From Cryptomeria japonica (lineage: Eukaryota; Streptophyta; Pinopsida; Cupressales; Cupressaceae): DNA of 64,000 nt. The DNA lies in NCBI RefSeq assembly GCF_030272615.1, contig NC_081409.1:649668468-649732467 (forward strand), written 5' to 3'. The translations under genes and the position numbers were made by a program. This document shows positions 1 to 11,725 of this stretch, piece after piece. Each line of letters starts with the position of its first letter. The stretch's first letter is position 1. The notes below the pieces were generated by a model. The model made no database searches. It was not told the DNA's origin and was given only the letters and a program-made list of their open reading frames with translations.

Positions 1-239
1 TGAGATTAGAGAAGCTCCTGATCGCTGCCTGTAGGATTAGGAATCTGTAGTTAGTGTTTACAGTTTGTTTTGTATTTTGTAATCCAGTTTAATAGAAAGC
101 AAGAAATATTGCATGTCTCCCTGTGTGTTATTGTTTTTAATCATGTGGGTATGTTCCCAGCTATTTGGGAATTGAGACAATAGTCTCTGTGTGCTTGTGT
201 TTGGGTCCACCCAGCTTGAAGGATTTCGTATCCTCCACA
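1..239 (+). repeat. Element A 5' LTR (partial, 3' portion)
   Basis: Matches the last ~260 bases of the 3' LTR ending at 12857. It ends in CA at 238-239, directly before the primer binding site. The start of this LTR lies outside the window. Confidence 0.9.
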
Positions 240-251
240 TGGTATTAGAGC
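240..251 (+). other. Element A primer binding site (tRNA-iMet type)
   Basis: TGGTATTAGAGC follows the LTR with no spacer. It differs by one base from TGGTATCAGAGC, the usual plant copia site complementary to the initiator tRNA-Met 3' end. Confidence 0.85.
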
Positions 252-326
252 TATAGAGCTATAGAGCCTAAATCCTTTTGTTTGGGCATTTGTATTTTCT
301 AGGTGCTTGAGTTGTGTGTAGGAGAC

Positions 327-3300
327 ATGGATGGAGATGAAGGAAAGAGATGGCAGAAACCTCTGTCTTTTAATGGACAAAATTATGATGTTTGGGCCAA
401 GAAAATGAAGACCATCATGGTTGCAAATGATTTGTGGGAACTTTGTGCAACTAGGTTTGTGGATATGACTAATCTAGCTCAGTATGCTACCCTCACAAAC
501 AATCAAAAGAACTAGTTGAGGGAAATAAGAAGGAAAGATGCTAAGACATTGAGTTTGATTGAAGCATCCTTGACAGAGGCAATATTTCCGAGAATAGCAG
601 TAGGTAACTATGCTAAGAAAGCATGGGAAATCCTCTAAACAAGCTACAAGGGGACTGATAAAGTCAGATTGGTGAAGCTCCAAATGCTTAGAAGAGATTT
701 TGAGACACTTCAAATGAAGGATAGTGAGTCCATTTCAGAATTTCATACAAGAGTCTCTGGTTTGTTGAACCAGCTAAGGTCAAATGGAGAAACCATGGAG
801 GAGAAGAGGATTGTTGAGAAAATCCTCCGAATTTCGCAATCAAAGTTTGATGTAATAGTGATTACCATTGAAGAGGCAAAGGATTTGTCAGTTTTGACCG
901 TTGATGAGTTGATGGGTTCTCTTCAAACCCACGAGCAGCACCTAAATAGGTCCGCTACTTCTTCCCAAGAGCAAGCTTTCAAAGCTCAAGCCAATGCAAA
1001 AGGTAGGGGGAGAAGAAGAAACAGTAGGAGTTCAAGAGGTTGAGGTCGTGGCAATGAAGATAACTCAGAAAGAACAATCGGCCAAGAGGGAGCGAGCAAC
1101 CCTCAAAATAACTGCAAACAAGCCAAGAAGAACAACAACTTGAATCATAGGTATGACAAGAGAAATGTGGAGTGGTTTAATTGTCATAAGTTTGGGCATT
1201 ATGCAAGTGGTTTCTGGAAAAAGAAAGGTAATCAGTTAAAGCAAAGTGCTAATGTGGCTGATGTGAATGTGGGTGAAAGTAATCAGTCCACAACCTTCAT
1301 CATGTGCAACATTGGTGAAGAAGGCAGCCCTAAAGTGTGGTATTTGGACAGAGGTTGCAGTAACCACATGAGTGGTAATGATAGTTTGTTCTCATTTATT
1401 GACAAGAATGTCAAATCTAAGATCAAGATGGGGAACAATGGAATAGTTCCAGTTGAAGGAAGAGGATCTATTATGATCCGCACCAAGCAAGGTGAGAAGG
1501 AGATTGAGAATGTTTATTTTGCTCTAGGCATTAAACATTATCTCATGAGTGTTGTTTAGCTGATCCAAAATGGATACAATTTGCTGATGGAGAAGGGCAA
1601 GTGTGTCATTTTTGACAAAGATGGGAGTAAGAAAGTTGTTGTAGCAATACAAATCACAAAGAACCGGATGTTTCCTTTGAGAATAGAGACATGTTTCTCT
1701 TCTCGTCCGACACTGCACCTCCCAAGCAAGCATGCATAATAGTGAAGCAGTTGAAGGGCTTCAAGAGAAGCATTGAAGACCCTTCCAAGCTATGGCATCT
1801 AAAGTATGGACACTTGGGTTATGCTGACTTGAGTTTATTGTCCAAGAAAAGAATGGTAGATGGTTTGCCATGTATTGAAGAGCCTACTAGCAAGTGTGAT
1901 GCTTGCATTTTGGGTAAGCCACATAGGCTTCCTTTTCAAAAAGGCAACTCTAGAAGGGCAAGAGCACCATTGGAGTTGGTGCATACTGATTTGGTTGGCC
2001 ATATGCAAACCATATCTATTGGTAGAAGCCAATATTTTATGACCTTCATTGACATTTTCATCCATAGAACATGGGTTTATTTTTTGAAGCATAAATCTGA
2101 ATCTTTTGATAAGTTTTTGTTGTTTAAAGCCCAAGCTAAAAAGGAGAGTGCACATTGCATAAAATTCCTAAGGTCGGGTCGTGGAGGAGAGTATACCTCC
2201 AATGATTTTGTGAATTTTTGCAAGGAAAATGGCGTAAAGGAGCTTATAGCCACATATACTCCGCCACAAAATGGCATGCTTGAAGGGAAGAATAGAACCA
2301 TTGTTGAGATGACAAGGAGCATGCTTAAAGGAAAAGGATTGCCAAATGAATATTGGGGTGAGGCTATAGCAACAACAGTGTATTTGATAAATAGAAGTCC
2401 AACCAAGGTGGTTCGTGATAAGATTCCGAAAGAGACGTGGTCAAAGCACAAGTGGATGGTTGAACACCTTAGAGTATTCAGGTGTGTGGCATATGCTCAT
2501 GTGCCAAAGGAGAAGAGGTAAAAGTTGGATGACAAGGGTGAGAAGTGCATTTTCATGGGCTATAGTGTTGAGTCCAAGGCATATAGATTGTACAACCCTG
2601 TCACCAAGAAGATCATCATAAGTAGAGATGTTGAGAATGAGTCATGTAATGGCTCGGTGGATACCTCTTCATCCACCTCACAAATTGTGCCCATTAATGA
2701 TGATGATGAGTACGAAGATCAGGAAGTAGCTCCTGAAAGCTCCCGATAGATCATGACAGCTCCTGATGCAGACAAGCAGTCAAGAAGAGTATCACAGAAT
2801 TCTCAGAATTCAGTGAGTGCTAGACAGTTCCAGACAGCTCCTAAGAGCTTTGGATGGCTCCTGATAGAAATAGGCAAAAAGACAAGCAACCAGAGGTAGC
2901 CAAAGAATCAGCTCCTAAATGCTCCCAACGGTACAGATCAGAGTCTGCACAACAAAGTAGCAGTAGTAGTGAGAGTTCAGAACCCATTCTCGCCTCCCTA
3001 ATGCCAAAGAAGGCCAAGAGTCTAAGGGAGATCTACCAAGGTGAAAGGTATGATGATGAGTTCAATAAAAATGTGAACTTTGCATTATTTTCTCATGGTG
3101 ATCCAATTTATTTTGCGAATGCTATTAAGGAGGAGAAATGGTGTGAGGCCATGGATGAGGAAATAGATGCAATAGAGAGGAATGACACTTGGGAGTTAAC
3201 TGATTTGCCTCCCAACAAGCAAATAATTGGGGTTAAATGGGTCTACAAGACCAAGAGCAATCTTGAAGGCATAATAGAGTGCCACAAGGCATGATTAGTG

Positions 3301-4158
3301 GTCAAGGGGTACAAACAACAGTTTGGTAGAGACTATGATGAGACGTATGCCCCCATTGCAAGAATGGAGACCGTATGAGCGGTCATAGCTATTGCAGCCC
3401 AACACAAATGGAAGGTATTTCAATTGATGTGAAGTCTGCCTTCCTTAATGGAGTGTTGAAAAAAGAAGTTTATGTGGAGCAGCTGCCTAGTTATGAAGTT
3501 TCGGGTAATGAAGGCAAGGTATATAGGCTGAAGCAAGCTCCACAGGCATGGTATAGCAAGATTAACTCATATTTGATGAGCATTGGCCTTGGCAAAAGCG
3601 ATGGTGAGCCCACTCTTTACATCAAGATAGCTAATGGTAAGATTCTCATTGTTGTCTTGTATGTTGTTGATTTAGTTTTTATTGGCGATGATGATTTCCT
3701 CATTGCTGATTTTAAAGAGGCCATGGAAAGACGGTTTGAAATGACAGATTTGGGTCTCTTGAGGTATTTTCTAGGCATAGAAATAAAACAAATGCATGAT
3801 GGTATATTTATCTCTCAAGAAATATATGCTAATGAAATCTTGAAGATATTTAGAATGTATGGTAGCAAGCCTGCACCAACACCAACAGCCATAGGTCTTG
3901 AGTTGAGCAAGGAAGATTGCAGCAGCAATGTTGACTCTGATTTCCAGATTTATAGAGAATCCAAAGGACACTCATTGGCAAGCGGGTAAGAGAGTACTGA
4001 GGTATGTGAATGGTACCAAGGAATATGACAGTTTTGTATAATGCAGTGAATGATTTTATGCTAATTGGCTACACAAATAGTGATTGGGCAGGAAGTGTAG
4101 ATGATAGGAAGAGCACATCAGGCTATGTGTTTCTTATGGGTTCAGGTGTAATCTCATG
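327..4158 (+). pseudogene. Element A gag-pol, 5' part (Gag, protease, integrase, RT), broken
   Basis: Gag begins at ATG 327 (MDGDEGKRW). One frame then runs to about 1690 with in-frame stops at 513, near 638, at 1041 and at 1557. The zinc knuckle near 1170-1210 has lost its first and last Cys (CX2CX4HX4C reads W at the first and F at the last position). The protease motif is LDRGCSNHM instead of D-S/T-G. After a frameshift near 1690, the pre-integrase motif WHLKYGHL and the integrase core follow. HTDL is kept, but the second Asp is lost (RSGRGGEY). RT starts near 3000, shifts frame near 3420, and its catalytic box reads YVVD instead of YVDD. RNase H begins near 3950 after a deletion and is cut at 4158 by element B. 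Clearly non-functional. Confidence 0.92.
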
Positions 4159-5723
4159 TGTTGGCATTATGTGAACCGGCATGATGACAAAATGATATTG
4201 TATGTTGTCATTGATGTCAATATGAGACATGGTGAGAATCGACACATGTAATAGGTGAAGAGAGAGGAACCGACATATATATGAACCGGTTTATATGCCA
4301 AAGTGAAGTGGCATATCTATTCAAGGTGAACCGGCACATGGAAGCATTGTATGACTACCGGTTGGTAGGTAGCTTCCACTTCGGGGTTTTTGGTTGGAGT
4401 ACCTCAAGTCTGTGTGACTCAATCGGTGATCTTTGTGTGATGAGTTAGCAGTATGATGGAGGACAGATTATGTTGCCATGTAAGCTCTGTGCCTGTGAAG
4501 GATCTTGCATGAAGAAGACTATTCCTATCTACCTCGAGAATGTGTGAAGTTTGTCAAACGGTGATAACGCATGATGGGTTATCTGCCGCCATGAAAACGA
4601 TGGATAATGGACGATGGAGAATGTCTTGAGATCGATTCAAGATTGTTGCATTTAATGTAGTATGATTCAATGGTCAAAATCAAACCGTTTGAATTGCTTA
4701 ACCTAACAGGTTTAGGGTTTAGGGTTTTTGCTACTAACCTGTATGTTTCCTATAAGGTCGATGTTGTGTTTCTTTCTGAAGTTGTTGGCAAAAGTTGTGA
4801 GTGTGTATCCAAGGGAAGTGATACGTGTTTCTTGCCAGACCAAAGGAGAGAAGAGATATCTGCAAAGTGAGTGTGCAGAAGGTGAAGAGGAGCCAAAAAC
4901 GGATCTGCATTAGCATTGGGTGCTGCTAACAGATCATTGTAATACCTGTTGATCTCTAACCATTTCAACAGTTGTAAAATCCCATAACAGGGTAGCCTTA
5001 ATTGGCTTGATTCAAAATCCCTTAAATCGGGTGGTCTTAACCGGCTTGTTTTAAATCCCTTAACCGGGTAACTCGAGGCTAATGAGTTCTGAGAAGCTTG
5101 AGAAGCTTAGGAGATCCTTTCAGCTATTGAGTTCTTGAAATCCTCTAACAAGGTGACCCTACCGGGTTTAACCCTTAACCAGGTGATCCCTAACAGGATC
5201 GGTTCCTACTAGAACCAATTGTAATGTCCTTAACCGGACAAGGCTCCTAACAGAGCGGACTTCCAAAAAGTTCAAAAAGTAGCTTGTGGGTATTCATCCC
5301 CACCATGGTTTTTCCCAGTTGGGTTTCCACGTGAAAAATATCTGTGTCATGTGAAATGCTTTTGTCTTGTGATGCTTTGTTTTATCTGTTAAGCACATGA
5401 AGGTTCTATGTTTTATGCCTGTCTATAAAACATATTGAACTCACTGTTGTGAAGATCTGATGGTTAAGTTTACTTGATTATGCATGAGAATATAATGATA
5501 CTGTAGTATTGAGCTAAGAGGAAAGCTTATTGAGTGACCGGTTCATGACTAATTGAGCTATACTAGATGTTACCGGTTGCACTCTGTTTTACCAATATTC
5601 CTATTTGTCAGTCTTTTGGAGTATTTGCTGTCAAACCGGTTTTTGACTGTATTTGTGTTTGTACTGATTCATCCCCCCCTCTTAGTATCGGTTTGGTACT
5701 AGTGGTTCATCATTGAGTTATCA
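4159..5723 (+). repeat. Element B 5' LTR
   Basis: TGTTGGCATT...GTTATCA. It contains many ACCGGT/AACCGG words and a degenerate array of about eleven CCTTAACCGGGT-like units (about 4978-5262). Near its end are the GTGGG...CCCACCATGGTTTTTCCC block (5285-5316) and a C-rich tract. It lacks ~20 bp (a GAACCGGCA direct-repeat slip) present in the 3' copy. Confidence 0.95.
4978..5262 (+). repeat. Degenerate CCTTAACCGGGT-type array inside the B LTR
   Basis: About eleven imperfect units spaced 15-35 bp apart, such as CCCTTAACCGGGTAAC, CCTCTAACAAGGT, CCCTAACAGGAT and CCTTAACCGGACAAGG. The 3' LTR copy has lost one stretch of this array. Related arrays lie in the E and H LTRs. Confidence 0.6.
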
Positions 5724-5725
5724 AT

Positions 5726-5737
5726 TGGTATCAGAGC
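5726..5737 (+). other. Element B primer binding site
   Basis: TGGTATCAGAGC, two bases after the LTR end. An exact match to the common copia initiator-tRNA-Met site. Confidence 0.92.
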
Positions 5738-5793
5738 CCCTCTAGGTCCTCTATGTTGTAAGCCTAACCGCTTGAGGAAAAGATCCTAGACAA

Positions 5794-8700
5794 ATGATGA
5801 AGAGGAAAGGTCCAAAGTTTAACAGGGAAAATTTTGGTATATGGAAAGATAGGATGAAGATATTCATCAAAAGGATGGGTGATCAACACTGGAGTTATGT
5901 TAAAAATGTATATGTTGTTCCTACCGGTACTCTCACCAATGACCAAAAGAGAGAGATACAAGAAAATGGGCAAGTCATGGAAGCCCTCATCAGTAGTTTA
6001 TCTGACATTGAGTTTATTGATGTTCAGGACAAGGCAAACCCTAAAGAGGTATGAGATGCTCTTGAAAATATCTATGGTGGTGATGAGCATGTAAAACAGG
6101 CTAAGGAAGAAAGCCTGAGAGGGAAATTTGAAGACATGCGGATGGTTGAAGGAGAGACCATTCAGCAGTATGGAATAAGAATCAAAACAGTTGTTGGAGA
6201 AATAAAGAGTGCAGGTGGCAAAATAGAAGATTCCACTGTGGTAAGTAAAGTCCTGAGATCCCTGTTGCCGGGCTATGCAATAAGGGTTGCTGCTATTCAG
6301 GAATTGAGATCAATAGACAAGTCTAAGGCATCCTTGGATTCCATCATAGCCAAGTTGATAGCCTATGAACTGAATAGTTTTGATGGCAGTGTTCAAAAGA
6401 CAGAATCAGCTTTTAAAGCTTCTGCTATACCATCTAGAAAAGGAAAAGAGGCTAGCACTAGTGGGGAACTTAGTCAGAACAAAGAAATGAAGGATGAAGA
6501 GTTTCTGATGGAATTTGAAGCTCTTCTAGCCAAGAGATTTCCAAAAGGGACTGGTAAATACAGGAGATTTCCAAAAGGGACTGGTAAATACAAAGGTAAG
6601 CTTCCTTTGAAATGTTTTTCGTATAACCAGATAGGACATATTGCTATGAACTGTCCTAATAGTGACAACAAGGATAAACCAGACAGGTTCAAGAAATTCA
6701 AAGGAGGGAACCGGGGAAACTGTTTTGTAGCAGTTGATGAAGGTGTCACAGATGAGGAATTAGAAGATGAAGAGAATGAAGACATTGTGTTTGTTGCTAT
6801 AAAGGAAGATGTGGCAGACAAGAAGGCTCTTGTCTCCCGGTTTGAAAATTCAAATGAATGGATCATTGACAGTGGTTGTTCTCACCATATGACTGGTGAC
6901 TGGAGCAAGTTTTTATCCTTAGAGGAGTATGATGGTGGTGTGGTTCGCTTTGGCAATGATGCACCATGCATGGTCAAAGGCAGAGGGTCCATCTCTTTGA
7001 ATGGAAAGAGTAGTGCTGACAATGTGTACTGGGTTGAAGGTCTCAGACACAACCTTCTAAGTGTTGCCCAACTAAATGACAGTGGTCTCACTCTGCAATT
7101 CAAGAATGGAGTTTGCAGAATCAAAGGTAAAGATGGCAAATTGGTAGCCACCGACATGCAGACTAAAGGTAACCTATTTCATCTAAATGCAAATATAAGT
7201 ACATGTCTTATGGCTAAGCTTGATGATAGCTAGATATGGCATAGGAGATTCTATCATGTGAACTTTGATAACGTTGTGAAGGCTAGTAAGATCAAGGCAG
7301 TTAGAAGGTTGCCGGTGATGAGCAAACCGGATAATACTTTGTGTAGAGAATGTCAATTGGGGAAAATGTCTTCCTCAACCTTTAAAGGTAAATCTTTCAT
7401 TGCTGACAACTTGCTTGATCTTGTACATATTGATTTATGTGGTCCTATGAAAACGAGAAGTGTGCAGGGTGATAGGTACTTCATGAATCTCACTAATGAC
7501 TGCTCAAGAATGATGTGGGTCACATTCTTGAAAGACAAGTCTGAAGCTTTTGGGAAATTCAAAGCATTCAGAGCATTAGTGGAGAAGGAAAGCGATAAAA
7601 GGATCAAATGTCTCAGAACTGATCAAGGAGGGGAATTCACTTCCATTGAATTCAACAAGTATTGTGAAGAATTTGGCATCAAGAGACAGCTATCTGCCCC
7701 CTGGACTCCACAGCAGAATGGCCTAGCAGAGAGGAATAACTAGACTGTGGTTGAAGCAGCTAGAACCATGTTGATCCAAGGAAAGGTTGCTCACACCTTC
7801 TGGAGAGAAGCAGTGAGCACTGCAGTCTACACTATGAACCGGGTACTCATCAAAAAGGGTAAGGACAAAACTCCTTATGAGTATTGGACCGGTAAGACAC
7901 TTGTGGTTAACTACTTTAAGGTATTTGGTAGCAAATGTTACATCAAGAGGAGTGAACATCAAGGTAAATTTGAAGCTAAATGTGATAAGGGAACACTTCT
8001 AGGATATTCCACCAAGAGTAAAGCTTACAAGTGCTACAACAATAGGACTCAGAGAATTATGGAAAGCATCAATGTAAAAGTTGATGAATCCTTTGAAAAT
8101 ATTGAGGAAACTGGCGATGAGCAAGTAGTAAATGAACCGGTTGCAACCTTCTGGGAACCGATTGTCAGTCAACCGAGTACTAGTAACAGTATTCCTGAAC
8201 TAGTGAATGCTGATACTGATGAAGATGAGGATGAAGAAGAAAAGCAAGAAGAACCAGTTAAGACCATTCCTTGGTATGTCAAGTTGAATCATGATACCAA
8301 ATAGATCACAGGTGATAAGGGTGCAGGAATCCTTACAAGAAGAAAGATCAGAGAAAACTCATGTATGATCTCTGAATTTGAGGCTAAGTCATTCAAAGAG
8401 GCTCATAAAGATGAAGACTGGATCAAGGCAATGGAAGACGAACTTGACCAGATAGAGAAAAATGGTACATGGTCCTTGGTACCGAGACCAGAGCATAAAA
8501 ATGTCATTGGCACCAAATGGGTGTTCAGAAATAAGTTGAATGAGGATGGCACAGTGATTAGGAATAAAGCCAGACTGGTATGCAAAGGATATGCTCAAGA
8601 AGAAGGTGAAGACTATGGGGAAACCTTTGCTCCTGTAGCCAGACTGGAAGGAGTTCGTATGCTTTTTGCATATGTAGCTTTTAAGAGATTCAAGGTATAT

Positions 8701-9915
8701 CAAATGGATGTAAAATCTGCATTTCTAAATGGTGTACTTGAAGAGGAGGTGTATATTGAGCAACCAGATGGGTTTGCCCTATCTGAAGACAGTGACATGG
8801 TATGTAGGCTACATAAAGCATTATATGGTCTAAAGCAAGCACCTAGGGCATCGTATGAGCGTCTACATTTCCATCTTGTGAAGATTGGATTTGAGAGAAC
8901 AAGTGAAGACAGCAATATCTACTTGAAATTTGAAGGAGATCAGATCCTGATCTGTGAAGTTTTTGTTGATGACATCATCTTTGGTGGAGATGATAAGATG
9001 AGTCATGAGTTTGCTGATGAGATGAAGAAAGAGTTTGAGATGTCACTCATAGGGGAGATTAAGCTCTTCATTGGACTGTAGATCCAGCAGATGGAAGATG
9101 GAATCTTCATCACTCAGTCCAAATATGTTAAAGAGGTGTTGAAGACTTTTGGCATGGAAGATAGCAAACTGGTTGGTACACCAATGGTGACCGGTTGCAA
9201 ATTGACAAAAGAAGATGATTCCGCATTAGTTGATGAGAAGGAATACCGATCAATGATTGGTAAGTTGCATTATGTAGTGCATAGTAGATTGGATATTGCA
9301 CATGCAGTTGGCATCACTGCAAGGTTCCAGAAGAGTCCAAGAGAATCTCACTTAAGTGCAGTCAAGCGGATTCTTGGGTATCTGAAGGGAACAGTTGACT
9401 ATGGATTGTGGTACCCATACATCAATAATTTCAATCTGAAAGTATTCACAGATGCTGATTGGGCTGGTAATGTGGATGACCGGAAGAGCACAACTGGTGG
9501 TGCATTCTTTCTCGGTGGTAGACTGGTCTCATGGATGAGTAAAAAACAGAGTTGCATCTCTCAGTCTACAACGGAAGCAGAGTATGTTGTAGCTTTCATG
9601 AACTGCACTCAGACAATCTGGATGAAGCATGTACTGGAAGGCTTCAAGATCCCTGTATCTGAACCGGTAAGTATATTTTGTGATAACACAAGTGCTATCA
9701 ATATATCAAAGAATCCGGTTTTACATTCTAGAACCAAGCATTTTGAGCTTAAGTATCATTTCTTGAGGGAAAAGGTTCAGAATAAAGAGATTGCACTGGA
9801 GCATGTGTCCAGTAAGGAGCAGCTAGCAGACATATTCACCAAGCCTCTCCCAAAAACAACATTTGTGCATTTGAGAGGTGAATTAGGGGTATTGCCCCTT
9901 CAGGAGGTGAACTAA
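5794..9915 (+). pseudogene. Element B gag-pol polyprotein, five in-frame stops, no frameshift
   Basis: Start at ATG 5794 (MMKRKGPKF); the same frame reaches the TAA at 9913. Only five stops break it: TGA 6052, TAG 7231, TAG 7741, TAG 8302 and TAG 9079. Comparison with D and H suggests these replaced Trp, Trp, Arg, Gln and Gln. Domains in order: Gag; zinc knuckle near 6610-6655 with its second Cys changed to Tyr (CFSYNQIGHIAMNC); acidic linker; protease with intact DSG (about 6868); pre-integrase; integrase with all three acidic residues ([21 protein letters not shown]); RT with VKSAFLNG (about 8710) and FVDD (about 8961); RNase H with FTDADWAG, TTEAEYVV and FCDNTSAI. About 1,370 codons, a normal copia polyprotein length. 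Catalytic residues survive, but the stops would prevent full expression. Confidence 0.95.
6535..6594 (+). repeat. 30-bp tandem duplication in B gag
   Basis: Two adjacent 30-bp units (6535-6564, 6565-6594), each encoding RFPKGTGKY just before the zinc knuckle. They differ only in the last bases. The corresponding stretches in D and H have a single unit. Confidence 0.9.
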
Positions 9916-10158
9916 AAGTGATTGTTCCACACCAGTCAGGTACTGGAAAGACAAATTTTTGGTTGATTGGTGTGTTGAAGGATGCTACTCCTCAGGGGGA
10001 GCAACATGATGAAACAGAAATGTTTGTACCTCCACTTTGGCATTGTTGTCAAAGGGGGAGAAGGAGTGAAGTGAAAAGATATCTGTAGCAAATGGGGAGA
10101 AGATGTGAAGCAGAGAAGATATCTTTTGTATATTGCCATCAATGCCAAAGGGGGAGAT
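9916..10158 (+). other. Element B 3' region with three polypurine tracts
   Basis: Purine tracts occur near 9994 (CAGGGGGAG), near 10052 (TCAAAGGGGGAG) and at 10147-10157 (AAAGGGGGAGA, the one adjoining the LTR). AATGCCAA (10141-10148) before the tract pairs with TTGGCATT (10161-10168) inside the LTR. Confidence 0.85.
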
Positions 10159-11725
10159 TGTTGGCATTATGGGAACCGGCATGATGACAAAATGATATTG
10201 TATGTTGTCATTAATGTCAATATGAGACATGGTGAGAACTGGCACATGTGATAGGTGAAGAGAGAGGAACCGGCATATGTATGAACCGGTTTATATGCCA
10301 AAGTGAAGCGGCATATTTGTTCAAGGTGAACCGGCATGTAGTTATGAGAACCGGCACATGGAAGCATTGTATGACTACCGGTTGGTAGGCAGCTTCCACT
10401 TCAGGGTTTCCAGTTGGAGTACCTCAAGTCTGTGTGACTCAATCGGTGATCTTTGTGTGATGAGTTAGCAGTATGATGGAGGATAGATTGTGTTGCCATG
10501 TAAGCTCTGTGCGCGTGAAGGATCTTGCATGAAGAAGACTATTCCTATCTACCTCGGGAATGTGCGAAGTCTATCAAATGGTGATAATGCGTGATGGGTT
10601 ATCCGCCACCATGAAAACGGTGGATAATGGACAATGGAGAATGTCTTGAGATCGATTCAAGATTGTTGCATTTAATGCAGTATGATTCAACAGTCAGAAT
10701 CGAACCATTTGAATTGCTTAACCTAACAGGTTTAGGGTTTAGGGTTTTTGTTATCGACCTGTATGTTTCCTATAAGGTCGATGTTGTGTTTCTTTCTGAA
10801 GTTGTTGGCAAAAGTTGTGAGTGTGTATCCAAGGGAAGTGATACGTGTTTCTTGCTAGACCAAAGGAGAGAAGAGATATCTGCAAAGTGAATGTGTGCAA
10901 AAGGTGAAGAGGAGCCAAAAACGGATCTACATTAGCATTGGGTGCTATTAACAGATCATTGGAATACCTATTGATCTCTAACCATTTCAACAGTTGTAAA
11001 ATCCCCTAACATGGTAGCCTTAACTGGCTTGATTCAAAATCCCTTAAATCGGGTGGTCTTAACCGGGTAACTCGAGGCTAATGAGTTCTGAGATGCTTGA
11101 GAAGCTTAGGAGATCCTTTCAGCTATTGAGTTCTTGAAATCCTCTAACAAGGTGACCCTACCGGGTTTAACCCTTAATCGGGTGATCCCTAACAAGATCG
11201 GTTCCTACCAGAACCAATTGTAATGTCCTTAACTGGACAAGGCTCCTAACAGAGCGAACTTCCAGAAAGTTCAAAAAGCAGCTTGTGGGTATTCATCCCC
11301 ACCATGGTTTTTCCCAGTTGGGTTTCCACGTGAAAAATATCTGTGTCATGTGAAATGCTTTTGTCTTGTGATGCTTTGTTTTATCTGTTAAGCACATGAA
11401 GGTTCTATGTTTTATGCCTGTCTATAAAACATATTGAACTCACTGTTGTGAAGATTTGATGGTTAAGTTTACTTGATTATGCATGAGAATATAATGATAC
11501 TCTAGTATTGAGCTAAGAGGAAAGCTTATTGAGTGACCGGTTCATGACTAATTGAGCTATACTAGATGTTACCGGTTGCACTCTGTTTTACCGATATTCC
11601 TGTTTGTCAGTCTTTTGGAGTATTTGCTGTCAAACCGGTTTTTGACTGTATTTGTGTTTGTACTGATTCACGCCCCCCCCCTCTCAGTACTGGTTTGGTA
11701 CTAGTGGTTCATCATTGAGTTATCA
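10159..11725 (+). repeat. Element B 3' LTR
   Basis: Starts TGTTGGCATT after the polypurine tract and ends GTTATCA before the second TCATG. Aligns along its whole length with 4159-5723. Confidence 0.95.

Larger units (their letters stand above)
4159..11725 (+). mobile_element. Element B: full-length Ty1/copia retrotransposon (Sirevirus-like)
   Basis: 7,567 bp flanked by a perfect 5-bp duplication, TCATG (4154-4158 and 11726-11730). It has LTRs of 1,565 and 1,567 bp, a primer site, one gag-pol frame and a polypurine tract. The LTRs differ at roughly a dozen positions in their first 180 bases, mostly transitions, plus two ~20-bp indels (one in each copy), so this is not a recent insertion. It interrupts element A. 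Repeated AAAGGGGGAG tracts before the 3' LTR are a known Sirevirus trait; the lineage call is inferred. Confidence 0.95.

Noticed and set aside
4711-4725. TTTAGGGTTTAGGG telomere-like repeat in the B LTR (also in the 3' copy near 10730)
   Set aside because: Only two units and part of the LTR; this is not an interstitial telomere tract.
6474-6866. 130-codon antisense frame opposite B gag
   Set aside because: Mirror of the real Gag coding strand; low-complexity Ser-rich product.
10627-10890. An 87-codon open frame in the B 3' LTR, partly repeated at 4670-4870
   Set aside because: It repeats only because the LTR is duplicated. No motif, and the open length differs between the copies.
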